Below, piece by piece: positions 47,372 to 59,779 of a stretch of 64,000 nt of DNA; position 1 is the first letter of the stretch, and every line of letters begins with the position of its first letter. Below the pieces are notes generated by a model. The model was not told the origin of the DNA and made no database searches. It worked only from the letters and a program-made list of their open reading frames with translations. This DNA comes from Brachypodium distachyon (Eukaryota; Streptophyta; Magnoliopsida; Poales; Poaceae), in NCBI RefSeq assembly GCF_000005505.3, contig NC_016133.3, positions 36,852,737-36,916,736 on the forward strand, written 5' to 3'. The position numbers and the translations under genes are program-made.

Positions 47372-47945
47372 TTATTTATGAGGCAGAAGCTTTGCACGGA
47401 TAAAATCATGACATAACTTTTCTGAACCAAGTATAAGGACAAGTAGACAACTTTGTAACCTAAAATCAGTTTTAGGGATAGGAGACAGAAGAAATTTGAG
47501 AATATTTTTGCCTCTTCTCCGGCAGGTTTCCTATAGTGCATTTCCTATTTGTTTATTTTTCCTATGAACGTGGACCCCAATTTCAGCCTCTACCTTCCTT
47601 CTTCCTTTTCTCAACAAGCATGGCTTCCTCTTCATCTCTCCACACGCATCTTCCTCCTCAGATCCAGAGAAAGCAGCACGTCCAGCAGTAGGGGCGGATG
47701 ACCACGGTGGACGCACAGCCCGTCCGGCCGGGGCAGCGCCGACGCGGAAAAAGGATGCGGCGGCTCTGGTGGCCTTCAGCTACGCCGCAAGGGAGGCCGC
47801 CGGGGACCGGGGCGAGACCACCGGAGGCCGCGGCGGAGCTCCTCGAGGGCGCCGGTGGTCGAATTTATGGTGGCGCCCGCCGGCGTCGGGGCAGCGTAGG
47901 ACGCGTCTCCGGTCTCGATTGGGCCTGGGAGTAAGTTTGAGGGTC
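47372..47945. other. Interval between duplicated block and retroelement
   Basis: 47372-47440 still parallels 53395-53480. 47580-47690 is pyrimidine-rich; 47700-47935 is GC-rich and open in two frames with no known protein. It may belong to the insert that carries the retroelement. Confidence 0.35.
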
Positions 47946-47949
47946 ATCA

Positions 47950-49502
47950 GTAGCCACTGGAGCCTCTGGAACTTCATCCTCTGTGGTGGTAGAGTGGTGG
48001 TAGTAGGATCCTCCTCTTCACTGGTCATCAAGTTAATGGTTTGATATTGTTGGCTTATGTCCAAGAAAGTATTTAGCACCATAGTATCTATAAAACCCAT
48101 GTTCTCTGAATTTAACGTCAGGTCTACCAGCATTTTCATTGTCCTTTTTGACTGGAGGAGTTTCTGAAGGTGCTTTGCCTTTGTACTGATAACCACCTTT
48201 CTGCTGAGTTGTATAAGTACTGTATTTCTTGTGACTGCTGTAAGCAGTAGCATTAGCTCCCAGTTTCATATCTCTAGCGGTTTCAACAGCATCATATGAA
48301 GTCTGAGGCTTGAAAGGTTTCAAATAATGCTTGATTTCACCTCTTAGACCATTAATGAAGCACTTCACATAGTAACCCTCACTGACATGTGGATTCTCCT
48401 TCTTATTAAAGGACATACGTTCTTCAAATTTGTCAGAGTATTAAGCTACTGAACTAGTCCCCTGCTTAAGAGTATTAAAGTTCTCAAGCACTTCATAAGA
48501 GCTATTGCCAGCAAACCGGCGACACACCACTTGGCAAAACTGCTTCCAAGTGAGGTCTTCATCAAGGATACCAGAATTTCGCAGCCAAACATCAGCTTTG
48601 CCAGTAATATAAAGTTGGGCATAGTCAAACTTGACTGCTTCAAGGACATGAACCATTGAGAAATATTTTTCAGTTGTTCTCAACCACTCCTGTGGATTAG
48701 TGCCATCAAATCTGGGAAAATCCATCTTGGGAGGTTTGGCAATGGATCTATAAAACTGGGCATCTCTGTAAGAGGAAGGAAAGGGAGGTCCTTGGTGCTG
48801 GAAATGGTTGGGCTGGGGCTGAAATTGGTGTGGGTGAGGTGGGAAGTGACTTGGGTGGGATTGAAAAGGATTGGGATGGGGTTGGAAGTGGTTTGGGTGG
48901 GATGGGAAATGATTAGGCGGGGGCTGAAAGTGTTGGGATTGCTCACCAAAAAATTGTTGATGAGCATCAAATGGTTGGTGGAATGGTTGGGGAGGTGGAT
49001 ATGGATGGAACGGTTGTTCACCCAAATGGTGTGTATGCATGTCAGTGTGGTGTGGGTGTGGCTGATGGAATTGCTGGGGATTGCCAAATTGAGGAGCCTG
49101 CCAATTCTCATCTTGAACTGGACCAGCTTCATAGTAGTGTTGCTGATATTCATGTGGTGCTGGCCGATGCTCCTGGCACTCCTGATAAATCTCAGGCTGG
49201 TGTTGAGTAAATGGTTGAGTGGTGTAAACTGGTTGCTCCATCTCCCTTCTCCTCCAGTGAGGGATCTTAGAATGCCATTCTGGGGAAGTATTTGGAGGAG
49301 GTGGTGGCTGTGCACGCTCACGAAGGAGAGTCTCCAATCGACCAAGTTGTTCAGTCGTAGCAGTAACTTGTTGTTGAACTACATCAATCTTGGTGTTGAG
49401 TTGGTCAGTTCGAGTCCCAACCTGTTCCAGATCCAGCTTAATGGCTGCTACCTCCTGAGCATTCTCCTCCGCCGCCTTTGATCTGGTCATGTCGAGACAC
49501 AA
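47950..49502 (-). pseudogene. Ty3/gypsy gag, disrupted
   Basis: ATG 49502 (or 49490, MTRSK). The order is a coiled-coil-like N-terminus (about residues 10-65), a P/Q/H-rich stretch with repeated HPNxFxxH-like units (48785-48960), and the retrotransposon gag core (PPKMDFPRFDGTNPQEWL, KADVWLRNSGI, FCQVVCRRFA). An in-frame TAA at about 48438-48440 interrupts it (TSSVA/YSDKFEE). The zinc knuckle is spoiled: where CYRCGxKYFxGHKC is expected the sequence reads FYRYYGAKYFLGHKP, so the three cysteines are lost. A frameshift follows near 48040, after which INLMTSEEEDP continues in another frame. Non-functional. Confidence 0.85.
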
Positions 49503-49776
49503 CAGAGCTATGGAATTTTACAGAGAAACTTGTTCTCAAACCCTCACCTGTGTGCCTCCCTGCCGCCGCTGAAAGACACGCCGCCGCCGCACAGAGTTCA
49601 CCGCCGCCCTAACGTCGCCTCCTTGCGTGTCGTCGCCTCCGCGCCGCCACAAGATTCGCCGCTGCCAATTGATGCCTCTGTACGCCGCCGCCAAGACACA
49701 GCGCAACAGAGTGGGATTTTATGAGGAAACCTCAACCACCTGCGCACTGAATCACTTCGCCGCCGATAGATCGATG

Positions 49777-49788
49777 GCTCTGATACCA
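49777..49788 (-). other. Primer-binding site (initiator tRNA-Met)
   Basis: TGGTATCAGAGC on the minus strand, separated from the LTR by three bases. The standard plant Ty3/gypsy primer site. Confidence 0.9.
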
Positions 49789-49791
49789 CTT

Positions 49792-50182
49792 TGTCAGATC
49801 CTAGAAGGATCTAGCCGAATTGAGACGGAATTGCTACAATCGCGAGGGGAATCGAAAGGGGAAAGCTACGTGATACTAACCCTAGCTAAGGAAAATATCT
49901 AAAAGATAGCATGTTTGGTCATTTTCTTCTTACTCATCACGGCAACACAACTGCTTAATATAGTTCGACAGAGTTCAGGTAAAAGGACATGTAAAATGAC
50001 AATAGAGAACGGTAACAGTAAAAGCAAAGAAGGCGAGCGATCTGGAGCGTTGATTGATCTCATTGATTATCCGCCGTCCATCTTCACTTAGCGGCCGAAC
50101 CGTTATCTAAACTTGACCCCAACAGCGCAAGCGCACAGAAAGAAAATGAACACTGAATCTTCTGAACTTGCGGGTTGTGACA
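49792..50182 (-). repeat. LTR of the truncated Ty3/gypsy element
   Basis: Ends TGTCA and TGACA. An AACTATATTAAGCAG stretch (about 49951-49966) could be its TATA region. Immediately adjacent to the primer site. Confidence 0.85.
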
Positions 50183-51750
50183 GGGGGACTTCATGAAGGC
50201 GAGGGATGGTTGCGGGCGAGGCCAGGAATGGCCACCGGCGGCGGCATGGCCGAGTCGGGGGAGGCAGAGAAAGAATTTACATAATTTTCAAAAAAAAAAA
50301 TAGAGATTGGGAACGAGACAGGGACCCTACTCGAGAGCATTTTTGCTTCTCAGTAGAAGGTGAAAGTTATTTTAGGAATTGGAGGTTTTTAGGAAACTGC
50401 CGGAGATGCTCTATGTACTGCTCAACCCTCTCTTCAGCCAAAACACAAACAGATAGACAGGAAATATATTGAGTAAATTTCAGAAAGCCACACATATCAG
50501 GGCAGTCTTCTCACGCAGGCACCACTTTTGTTAATTTTCCTGAAAAACCACACGTTTCCATTCACAATGTAACGACAAGCCCGAAATGATGTGATTAAGC
50601 GAGTTGACGGTTTTCCTTACAGGCTGGGCCCACATTCAGATGACACGTCGGACGAACCCTCGGATCTACACACCTACTAGCGCCGCCGCCGTCCGCCACC
50701 GATCTAGGGTTCTGGTCGGAATTTGGGTGAGCTGGGGGTGAGAGTAAAAGAGAGCAGGTAGAGTCCACATGTAAGTGTCGAGTACACTGGTCCCACCTGT
50801 CATCATTTGAGTCGGCGCCCCACCTGTCATTAGCTATGACCGCCCCCACCTGTCATTAGCGATGATCGTCGCCACCTGTCATGCCGCACCTTGGCCCGCA
50901 TGTTAAGGAAACAGGACCTGTTAAGCCATGCCCCCTTGCGTTGCATCCTAGCTGCCCCTCACGCCAGAAAACCGCTCTGGCCCCACCTGTCAGGGTTGCA
51001 CGCGTTCCACCCGTCCGAGTCAAACGGTCAAAGGGGCTTGACCGTTAGCAGGTGTGTCGTGAGGGCATTTGCGAGGAACCGGTGAACGCGAAAGTGTAGA
51101 AGTGAGCACAGTAAATCTGAGCAGAGTTAAGGAAGGAGGGACACAGAAATAAAATCCCTTTCTATTAACGGCAATTTTGTATCGTAGCTTTCAACTTTTT
51201 TTAAAAACAAAGCATAAAACATAGTGCAGAAGTGTTGATGCTTAGCTAAATATTTTTATTAGGGCCTCTTTGATTATAATCTGTTTCTATGGACTAATTT
51301 GCGAACAATTCTAAATTAAGGAAAAAAAATTATGAGGTCCAACATTATGAAAAACTTCTTTGTTTCTATAACAACTATGATTAATACACCCAATCTTTAG
51401 AGTAAGGTCCTATATTTTCCATGTGGTGCAAAATCAAACAATTTATGATACACATTTGTGTGTGTTGCATTCCTGTAGAACTCAACATGATATAACTCTC
51501 ATCTCCCATGTTCTTTTTTCTTCTGAAAGTGACTCTTAATTTTCGTGCAAAAAAAATATGAAACCCTTAAATTCCTAAATTTCATTATTTAGTATGCAAC
51601 GAATCAAATGACGTCAAGAAATGGTTCCCCCAGTGTTATTTGTAAACCAACACTCGTGAAACTTGTTGTTACGGTCCTCACGTCCGTCACAAGAAAAGTG
51701 TGCAGTGTGTTGGGTATTTCCCCAATGTGAGGGAATATAGCTGGAAAATA
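50183..51750. other. Intergenic DNA, no gene recognised
   Basis: 50400-50480 (ctcaaccctctcttcagcca) parallels 53520-53580. 50790-50885 has four spaced copies of ccacctgtcat. 51170-51700 is AT-rich. Open frames here look like chance. Confidence 0.4.
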
Positions 51751-51843
51751 CTTCCTTCAGTCCATAATAAGTGTCTTAGACTTAGTATAAAGTTGTACTA
51801 TCTTGGTACTAAATCCAAAACACTTATTATGAATCGGAGGGAG
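51751..51843. mobile_element. Stowaway-type MITE
   Basis: CTTCCTTCAGTCCATAATAA ... ttattatgaatcggagggag. Internal acttagtataaagttgtact matches 5179. The right TA has mutated. Confidence 0.85.
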
Positions 51844-52139
51844 ATAAATTTTCCAAATGTTTTGATAAACACTTCGAGAAAATGATATTAGCCCCAAGGG
51901 ACGACTATTGTCAACTGCCTTTTTTGTCTGGGTGTAACACTAAGAAAGTGGTGTGATTCTCTTTTTATTGTAAAATCTGGCATCACAGCGTGCGCGACCC
52001 TGTCTCCCATCCAAACTGGAGTAGTATGGAATAGCAGCGCAAGCATTGGTCAATCTTTTTTTTAGTAATACTCCTTTGTGGAATTAGATATAGTTGGGCT
52101 AATTAAGAGCCCTACACACATTCTACGTTACTACAGTTG

Positions 52140-52295
52140 TTGACGACAACTGACAGTGACAAAGGAAACATGTCAATTACAAACTTGTGCATGTACTCCA
52201 CCCAGCACGGTTCCAACAGGGTTCAAATCCTGGTGCTCACAATATATTCTAGCGATTTCTCCTACGGTCTTTTTCTTAAAAAAAAAACGTGTATC
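52140..52295 (+). mobile_element. Possible tRNA-derived SINE fragment
   Basis: GGTTCAAATCC at 52220-52230 fits a pol III B box, preceded by about 60 bp without a clear A box and followed by ctacggtctttttcttaaaaaaaaaa. The layout suggests a SINE, but the A box is not convincing and no target duplication was found. Confidence 0.35.
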
Positions 52296-52880
52296 CTGCC
52301 GTTTTGGTTGTGCACCCTGTGATTTAGAGAGGTGGTAGTTGTTTACCGGTGTATAAATACTCCCAAATGGGGCCTTGCTATGTTTTGCTTGCAACAATGA
52401 AAAAACAAAAGAAGAAGAAGAAAAGGTACGCTCTACTAATCCAAACATCTGTGCTAGTCTAAAACACAATCCAATGCCAAAATAAAGTTCAAAATTTGGA
52501 TCCAACGCCAAGGAATTCTGAAACCCAATCTGATACCAAGAGAGAACCCGCACTAAAGAAATTTCGGAAGCACGATCCAATGCTGAATAAATGTTTGGGA
52601 CGTGTAGTCACGTTTTCCACACTAGAGAACTACACCCAGCAGCTAACATGAAGTCAGCCAGCCCTATCTCCCTTTCGCGCGTTCTCCTCAAATTGATAAA
52701 TCGGTGGTTGCCACAGCCATCATCCGACGGCTGCTTCCACATGCATGGCTTCTTCCCGATTCGTATCCACTGGCTAGACGGGAGGATTCCCATATGCAAG
52801 GGATCTCAGGAGATCAAGTTCGTGCAGGAAAAAAGGTGTGAAGGGAGACGGTGGGGGAGGTTGATATCCCGATGATTGTT
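52296..52880. other. Intergenic DNA
   Basis: Short open frames at 52591-52875 and opposite show no recognised domain. No structure seen. Confidence 0.35.
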
Positions 52881-53600
52881 GATGCTATGGTTGTAATTGC
52901 ACGAGATATCCCGACGCCTCGCATGTCTATCATCTATTTGCAGCGGATATCTACCAGTAAGGTGGATATGCATGGTGGATAATAACAGATATAACTTCAG
53001 CAATCAGTTCTCTCTTATTCTTACCCATATCGAGCATAGCTCTTCTAGTCCACCTTCCTTTTTTATTTATAATACACGGCACGGGACCTGTACTATGTAC
53101 CAAAGATCTTCTTCTTTTTTTCCACACACATCATGTCGTGATGTAAACTTAGTCTAAGTCCGATATAAATGTGCGCACCTGCCCAGGGGCGAAGTCAGGA
53201 TACTGGTGTCAATAACCTAGTAGAAGTAACTTATGTGTATTTTTCACTGGGATCAATTTAATATTTTCACGGTCATCGGCTGACACCACCGGTGGTTACA
53301 CTGTAGCTCCACCCCTGCACCTGCCATTGTTGTTTCATTAGTTGAGCAGTTGAAGAAACTACATGAGAGAGCAGCGATGACAGCCAACAAATTTATTATT
53401 TTTAGCATGAAGGGAAGAGCTCTGCCATTCGTTAAAGGTACAGATGAGGCTATGACGAAACTTTCCAAAGCAAGCATAAGGACAACTAAAAGCTAATCAC
53501 TCTACGAGAAAGACCTACCGCTCAAGCCTCTCCTCGGCCAAAAGACAAGCAGATATCATGAAATTTATTGCATTTGCTTTGAGATACAACATGAACTCCT
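52881..53600. repeat. Duplicated non-coding block, related to 47030 and 50410
   Basis: 53040-53480 parallels 47030-47440, and 53515-53580 parallels 50410-50475. In the 47-50 kb copy, the Ty3/gypsy fragment and its surroundings lie between these two parts. The left end (gagatatcccgacgcctcgc at 52900) also belongs to the family at 27596, 54160 and 61984. Confidence 0.7.
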
Positions 53601-54446
53601 GACTTAACTGGTCATAATGCCATCATTACGTGCATACATGACAGCATAACGCGTTGTGACTGCTCAAATGTATCACTCAGACTATATATATATGGAGGAA
53701 GATTAAGGGTATATGTATGCAAGGAGAAAACATACCAATCTTTTTCACGTTCTTGCCTGGGAACTCTCAGGGGTTGTGAATTTGTAATATCTGATTGGTG
53801 ATCACTGGTTTTTCATTTGTATGAAATTGAATAGGACCGACAGACTTTTCGTTTATACTTTCTTGAGAGAAAATAAAATTTATTCTCAAAAGGGATATCT
53901 AGTCATCAAACATTTGTTTGAAGTCTCTGGTGATGTGGATGGGAGGAGGAGCAGATCGAGGAGAGAAAATGCCAAGGGCCGAGCGACACACTTCGCCTCG
54001 GCGAGCAAATGCAAAGAGGTGTCCCTTGACCAGATGGTAGAGAAGCACTCCTGGAATTGGTACGAGTAATCTAAAAAGTAGCTGATGGTAAAGAAGCGCC
54101 CCTAGAATTGGCATAAGTAATCTAATAAACAGCAGATGGATACGCTTCTGTTACACAAGATATCCTGATGTCTCGCATGTCTATCATAGCGGATTTGAGT
54201 GACCTATGTGCTCGAAAAAAAAGACAGAACAATATGTATGTGAATTATAGTGGATAAAAACATGCGTAACTTCATGGGTAATTTTTCGTTTATCATGTCA
54301 TCTAGCTGGTATACTCCATCCTCTCGTATATATTTGTAATCAGGACCAGTACTACCAATAATTTTTCTCCAGATTGATGGGACCAATATATATGGACATA
54401 GTAGTACCGCACTTTCATTCCGTGGGGTGGTGGTGGGGGTTGGGGG
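53601..54446. other. Intergenic DNA with the empty-site block
   Basis: 54097-54340 matches 27150-27770 without the copia LTR. It contains two near copies of gaagc.cctagaattgg.a (54040 and 54094). No gene. Confidence 0.5.
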
Positions 54447-57400
54447 CAGGGGCGGAGGCAGAAAAAAATCATAGGGAAGGCCGACTAAATAAAACAAAAC
54501 TTTATATTCAAAATTTTGTCAAAAAATAAAACTGTTGGTAGTATAAAAATAATTTCATTGATTCTTCTGCCATAGATAACATATTGTTTATAATAAAATG
54601 ACATGCAACCGTTGATATCACATAAAAGAAAAATCTAGGAAAGGACAATAGAAGATAGGAAACTAACATGTTTCAGGCTTTCATATAAACAACACTCGAC
54701 GTGGTGCTCGATCGAACTCATCTATAATTGTATCCGTCGATATCCCAATTGCAATCTCCTTCTCAATATAAGTTACCAAGCAATCCCTTAGAAATCCATC
54801 TTCCATTTTACTCCGAAGCCTTGTCTTCACAAGTTTCATTGCTGAAAATGCACGTTCCGTCATTGCTGTTGAAACCAGTAAAGTAAGAACAAGCCGAATC
54901 AACTTGTTCATGAAAAAACAGTTAGCGGTTTTACCAATAATTATTTAAAGCAACTAATACAACAACGAAGAACGTTATATACCTGTCGATCAAGTGATAT
55001 TCATCTGCTTTCCCAGTTGCTGCAAGTTGTTGACAAAGTTCTGATATGGTTGTTAAATTCTGAAACTTGGGGCTTGTGGGTATTACACTCTCATAATGCC
55101 GTAACTGACATCTCAGAATGTTTCTTTCTTGTTCTTCAAAATCAGCAGGATAGAACTTTGTAGCTAGAGAACATATACTATCAATACTAAATGAACTGAA
55201 TGAATTTTTTGGGTCCAAGGAAATGCATAGAATGAGAAGCTCCGTCGCTTGTTCTTTGAATCTGCAATTCAACTCTTGTGCTTGCTGACCAACAGCAACC
55301 ATGAAAATATCATAGCGATAATGATGCTCAACTGTAGATTCATCCCTGGCACGCGAGTTAATGAAATCCACATATAACTCACTGAAATCAGGAGTTGTAA
55401 CTCCATGCTTCCCACAAAACAAAATCACATCAGCTTTTAGCTTATTCCAACCATTATCTCTTAGCTCCTGAATCAACATTTTTGTAGTCTTAACATCATC
55501 CATGGCATTCACAATATCTTGAGATTTTTGTTGCAACTTTTTGCACAGCAAGTCTGTAATTCCCATAAGTTCTTTCATGATGTGTAGAATAAATATGAAA
55601 TCAAAAGACATCATCAACTTAACAGAACCAGAAGCCTTTGCTCGTGCTGAAGGTGAAGTTCCTGAACCTTTAGCACTAGCAATACTTTTAAGTACCAAAA
55701 ATGTGGATTTGTATAATTTCAAAAGGCTGCAAACGGAAGCATAGTGAGAACTCCACCTAGTGTCACAAGGCTGTTGTAAAGTTCCAACTTGATTATCCCC
55801 CGTACCAGTTTCAAGCTCACTTAGCTCAATTAGATGCTCCATTTCAGCAACTTGATTAGCATGCAGCTCATCATTTCTCTTACTGGAAGACACAACCGTA
55901 TTGACAACAAGAGCAAGATGGTCAAAAAAGTTGTGAACATCAGCTACTTCTTTAGATGCAGCAACAAGAGCTAGTTGTAACTAATGAGCAAAACAATGAA
56001 CCTAATATGCATAAGGGCACTCTTCCATGAATTTGGCTCGTAGTCCATTCCACTCTCCACGCATGTTACTGGCACCATCATATCCTTGTCCACGAATATT
56101 TTTCACATCTAATTGATGTTGAGCGAAAACAGAACACAGCTCTTGTTTTAGAGTAGCTGAACATGTATCCGGAACATGAACAATATCAAGAACGTTCACG
56201 AGTGAAGCCAGATTTATCAACGAAACGAATAACCACGGCCATTTGCTCTCTTTTAGACTCATCCCTCGACTCATCAACCAACAAGCAGAACTTAGCGTGA
56301 CCAATTTCTTTACGAATTTCACTTTGCACATTACAAGCAATGAGATGCAAAATCTCTTTCTGAATTGTAGGTGAGGTATACTTAGCATTATGTGGAGCAT
56401 TACCCAATACAACTGCACCAATTTCCTCACCGTAAGAAGCTAACAGCTTCACCATTTCAAGGAAATTACCTTGATTTTTTGAACCAGCACTTTCATCATG
56501 TCCTCGGAAGGGGCAGGCTTGGAATGCTAACCACCGTAGTGCATCGATTGTTACTCTAAGCCGAAGCCTATTCCTCTTGATATCCTCTGCTGTTAGCTTC
56601 ACTACTAACTGTTCCAAATGACATGGCTTATTCTCCAGACTATCATAACACTTGACAGCATAATTGTGAGCAGATTTGTTATCCTTTCCCATGTGAGTTA
56701 AGAACGCACATTTTCCCCATCATTAACTCTCTTCCACTTATTGAATCCTTGTACTGTGAACATATCAGACCCTCTCTTTCCAATTGGCTTCTTGTAAAAT
56801 AGAAAGCATGGAAAACAATAGACTGCATTTTTCTCTAGTGAATATTCTAACCAAGGAAAGGTCTTGAACCAATGATACTGAAACCTGCGTGGATGGAGTA
56901 CTGAATCATCGAGAGGGTACACATCCATGTGAAACTGATATGGCCCATGCTTCATATATGCTTTACGAGCTTATTCTTGATCATTAGGAGGATATTCTGA
57001 AATTTGACATTGTAGACCTGGTTCCCTTTCTACTACCAAAACAGTAGAATCATCATTCCCTCTCCCTCTCTGAACCTCAGGTGGTGCTGCTTCCGGTGGT
57101 GTACTTGGAGTTGGAATTTCTTCTACTGGTTCTTGCTCTTGTTCATCACAACTGACGCCTTGTTCATCCACCAATTCAGGGCCAACAACCGAATTATGTT
57201 GTTCCGAAGCTTCGGCTCTTACTCTATTCCAAAAATAAGAATGCATTGTTACAGGCTTTCTTTTATTTTGTGCCATGATGAACTGATGATCACTTGATCA
57301 GGGGATCCTAGAAAGACTGAACAGAGAAAGAGTCAAGAGATGAGTCTAAACGAGAAAGAGGGATTCAGATAAAAAATTAACGATCCTAAAATTAGATACG

Positions 57401-57935
57401 AGATATAGGCAGAGGGATTTCAGATCAAACATATATACCTGACTACCTGAGAGAATCGCCTCGTCTTTTATCCTCGAACCCTTGATTCCTTGCAGACTGC
57501 AGTTGCCGAATTGCAGTGCTTTGAAGGAGACCATCACGAGGGGAAATTTGGGGGAGAAAGCAGCCAGAAGAGCAGGCGGCAGCAAGGAAAATTGGGGGTT
57601 GGCGCGAGCAGTGGCGATGGGCGATGGCGGCAGGCTCCCCTGCTGACCCCTACTGCTCGTATAGTCGTATTGGGATTTTGGGAATAGAAGAAGATGAGAA
57701 TAGGAGAGGACGCACTCCGGAGAAGACGTGGAGAAGTGGAGAACTAATCGAGGATTTTCTTTGGCTGAATCTTTGTAGCCTATTGCCTGTGCTATGCAGT
57801 TGTGTTGAGGGGGGCCACACACAGGCCAGATCGATGGAATTCGAGGAGTCGGGAAAGAATCGTTTCTGGTCCGATGAATTTTTTTTTGATAGCCCGGGCC
57901 GTGGCCCCTGCTGCCCCCCCTAATCTCCGCCCCTG
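54447..57935 (-). mobile_element. hAT transposon with 11-bp terminal inverted repeats
   Basis: The left end CAGGGGCGGAG (54447) and right end CTCCGCCCCTG (to 57935) are exact inverses. Flanking octamers gttggggg and gtagggac agree at five of eight positions, a diverged 8-bp target duplication. It encloses a decayed hAT transposase in minus orientation plus a leader region (57290-57850). About 3.5 kb, the usual size for autonomous members. Confidence 0.88.
54681..57276 (-). pseudogene. hAT transposase (zinc finger MYM-like/TTF type), disrupted
   Basis: From ATG 57276: an N-terminal segment with E/P-rich linker, then a TTF-type zinc-finger region (FPWLEYSLEKNAVYCFPCFLF at about 56850), DUF4371-type core (AFQACPFRGHDES, CLLVDESRDES, GQGYDGASNM), and the C-terminal hAT dimerisation segment (VSTAMTERAFSAMKLVKTRL, 54865-54805) after an intron. 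Damage: in-frame TAA at about 56971, frameshifts near 56695 and near 56215, stops near 56000 and 55970. The first four fifths and the dimerisation exon are otherwise nearly complete, so decay is recent. Family roles are from general knowledge. Confidence 0.88.
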
Positions 57936-59700
57936 GTAGGGACTCTCTTAGAACGTTATCTTAAGCATTTTGCAGACATGTCGTATAATTAATGATGAAA
58001 CTATCTTTTATATTAGCGGTCTTCTCTCTCAAAAAGTTATTAGATCGCAAATTTCACAGTACCTAATGTTCCACACAGATCAGACAAAATATAAAAAAGG
58101 GCATTTTTGACTTTTCACATTAGTAAAAAAATAAAACAAAATACGCGTGCCTCCCTCTTTCTGAATCACCGATCCGGCCCCTTTCCTCCCCCGTCGTATG
58201 GGACCTCCACCGACGCTGAGCCCAGAAACGGCGCCGCAGCGGCCTCGAATGACGGCTGCGTCGCTGGAGGAGGCGGGTGCGCGCAACGGCTTGAGTCGGA
58301 GCGGGTGGGCCATGGAAGCGGGAGCAGCAGGGTCCTAGAGTCGGAGGGGGTGGTGCGGCGGGCTACGCGGAGGAGATGATGCCCGCGGCGGGGCGTGACG
58401 CGCCGGATGAGTCCAGCGGGGTGGTGTCGCGGAGGAGACGAGGCTGGTGGCGGCGGGGCGACCTTTTGATGCTCGTGTGCGACTAATTAAGACGGATTTG
58501 AAGGAGATTATTAGCTCTGCGTGCGGGCGGGTACCATCGCCATGCTTCAGTTCTTAGCGCCGGCGAGATGAGTACATGGGGATGGCTCTAGTGATCGAAG
58601 ATGTGACTTCCGTGGAGATGAGAATCGATTAGGTCGCTGCCCGCGCTTAATTTGATGGACTAGTCTTCGGGTACCGCACGCGTAGTCTCCTGGCGGCCTC
58701 GTCCGAGGGGCAAGCCGGCGCCGGGACGCCTGAGGTCGATGAACACGGGGTCTAACGGTTAAATTATATTTTTACCCTTGCCTTTCTTTCTGATACTCCG
58801 CCCCGTCTTGAGGTGATACTTCGTATGTTTGGATTGGAGTATTGAGGACTAACGACTGATGTGTGTCCTTACGTCAAAAAAAATGGACGGTTCAAATTAA
58901 TTCCGGGATACCGTATAATAGCTCTCACGGAGATAGAGATTTCGTCCATAAATTGAATTATTGATTGGTTGATATATTGGTATTGCATCATTGCCATGTG
59001 GTACTGTAACGATAGATAAATTGATTCCTTATGTAAATTGTAGTATTGTTGAGACCGTGAAAAACACTAGATAAAATGATGATATCACTTATGACACCTT
59101 ATTAATAATTTGCGTTATATTCTTGGCAAATTTTTATGTTTAGTGTTAAATCAATTTGGCCCCCATATTGGTCAAATTATTCCATTCTTGCAAAAAAAAT
59201 TGGGTCAAATCTTACGGATACCAACCACGTCGCAAAATGTACATGCTCGTAAAAGACATCGAAACATGGCCATCACATCAGGCGTCGGTCGAGCACAAAG
59301 GTGGCAAGACAAGCCTATAGTATGCCACGTGCTCTCGCGCACAAGACAAACGAGAGGACTGCGGCCACGACCAAGACAGACAAGCAACTTGGGGGGAGGG
59401 GGTGTGTTCTGGTGTCCTTGCTGGTTACGCTTAGACCTATCCCGCGATTTACTGAAATACTAATAAATTTGAAATGAAAATGTAATAAAGTTTCATACAA
59501 ATATCAAAAAATTTAAAAAATTGTTAATGTTTTTATTTCGGTTGTGAAACAAGAGATAAGGCAAGTGAATGAAAGTGAATAAATACAGCTACTAACCGTG
59601 TTAGATAGAAGATGGTTGGGGTTATTTTGCTTAGTTTTGAGAATTTTTTTATATAGGTATAGCTAATTTACGGAGGACCTTCTCATAGTGTATTTTCCAT
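57936..59700. other. Intergenic DNA, no gene recognised
   Basis: 58140-58480 is GC-rich and open in two frames by composition. 58780-59200 is AT-rich; 59200-59460 has an open frame on each strand with no known domain. Confidence 0.35.
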
Positions 59701-59779
59701 GTCATGGGCCACACGTGTCGGCTCGTGCTTACTGACAAGAGTCTCCCACATGCAGGAGTCAGTTGATGCTGGTCTGCAT

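Larger units (their letters stand above)
47950..50182 (-). mobile_element. Truncated Ty3/gypsy retrotransposon: LTR, primer site and gag
   Basis: The 5' LTR (50182-49792, 391 bp) runs from TGTCACAACCC to GGATCTGACA on the minus strand. Three bases inside it is a primer-binding site TGGTATCAGAGC (49788-49777), complementary to initiator-tRNA-Met. A gag-like frame follows. Protease, reverse transcriptase, integrase and the 3' LTR are absent; similarity ends near 47950. Because only one LTR remains, no target duplication can be tested. Confidence 0.88.

Noticed and set aside
48792..49481. 229-residue plus-strand frame rich in W, L and G
   Set aside because: Antisense shadow of the P/Q/H-rich gag region.
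52201..52240. tRNA gene
   Set aside because: Only a B-box-like string; no cloverleaf or anticodon arm could be drawn.
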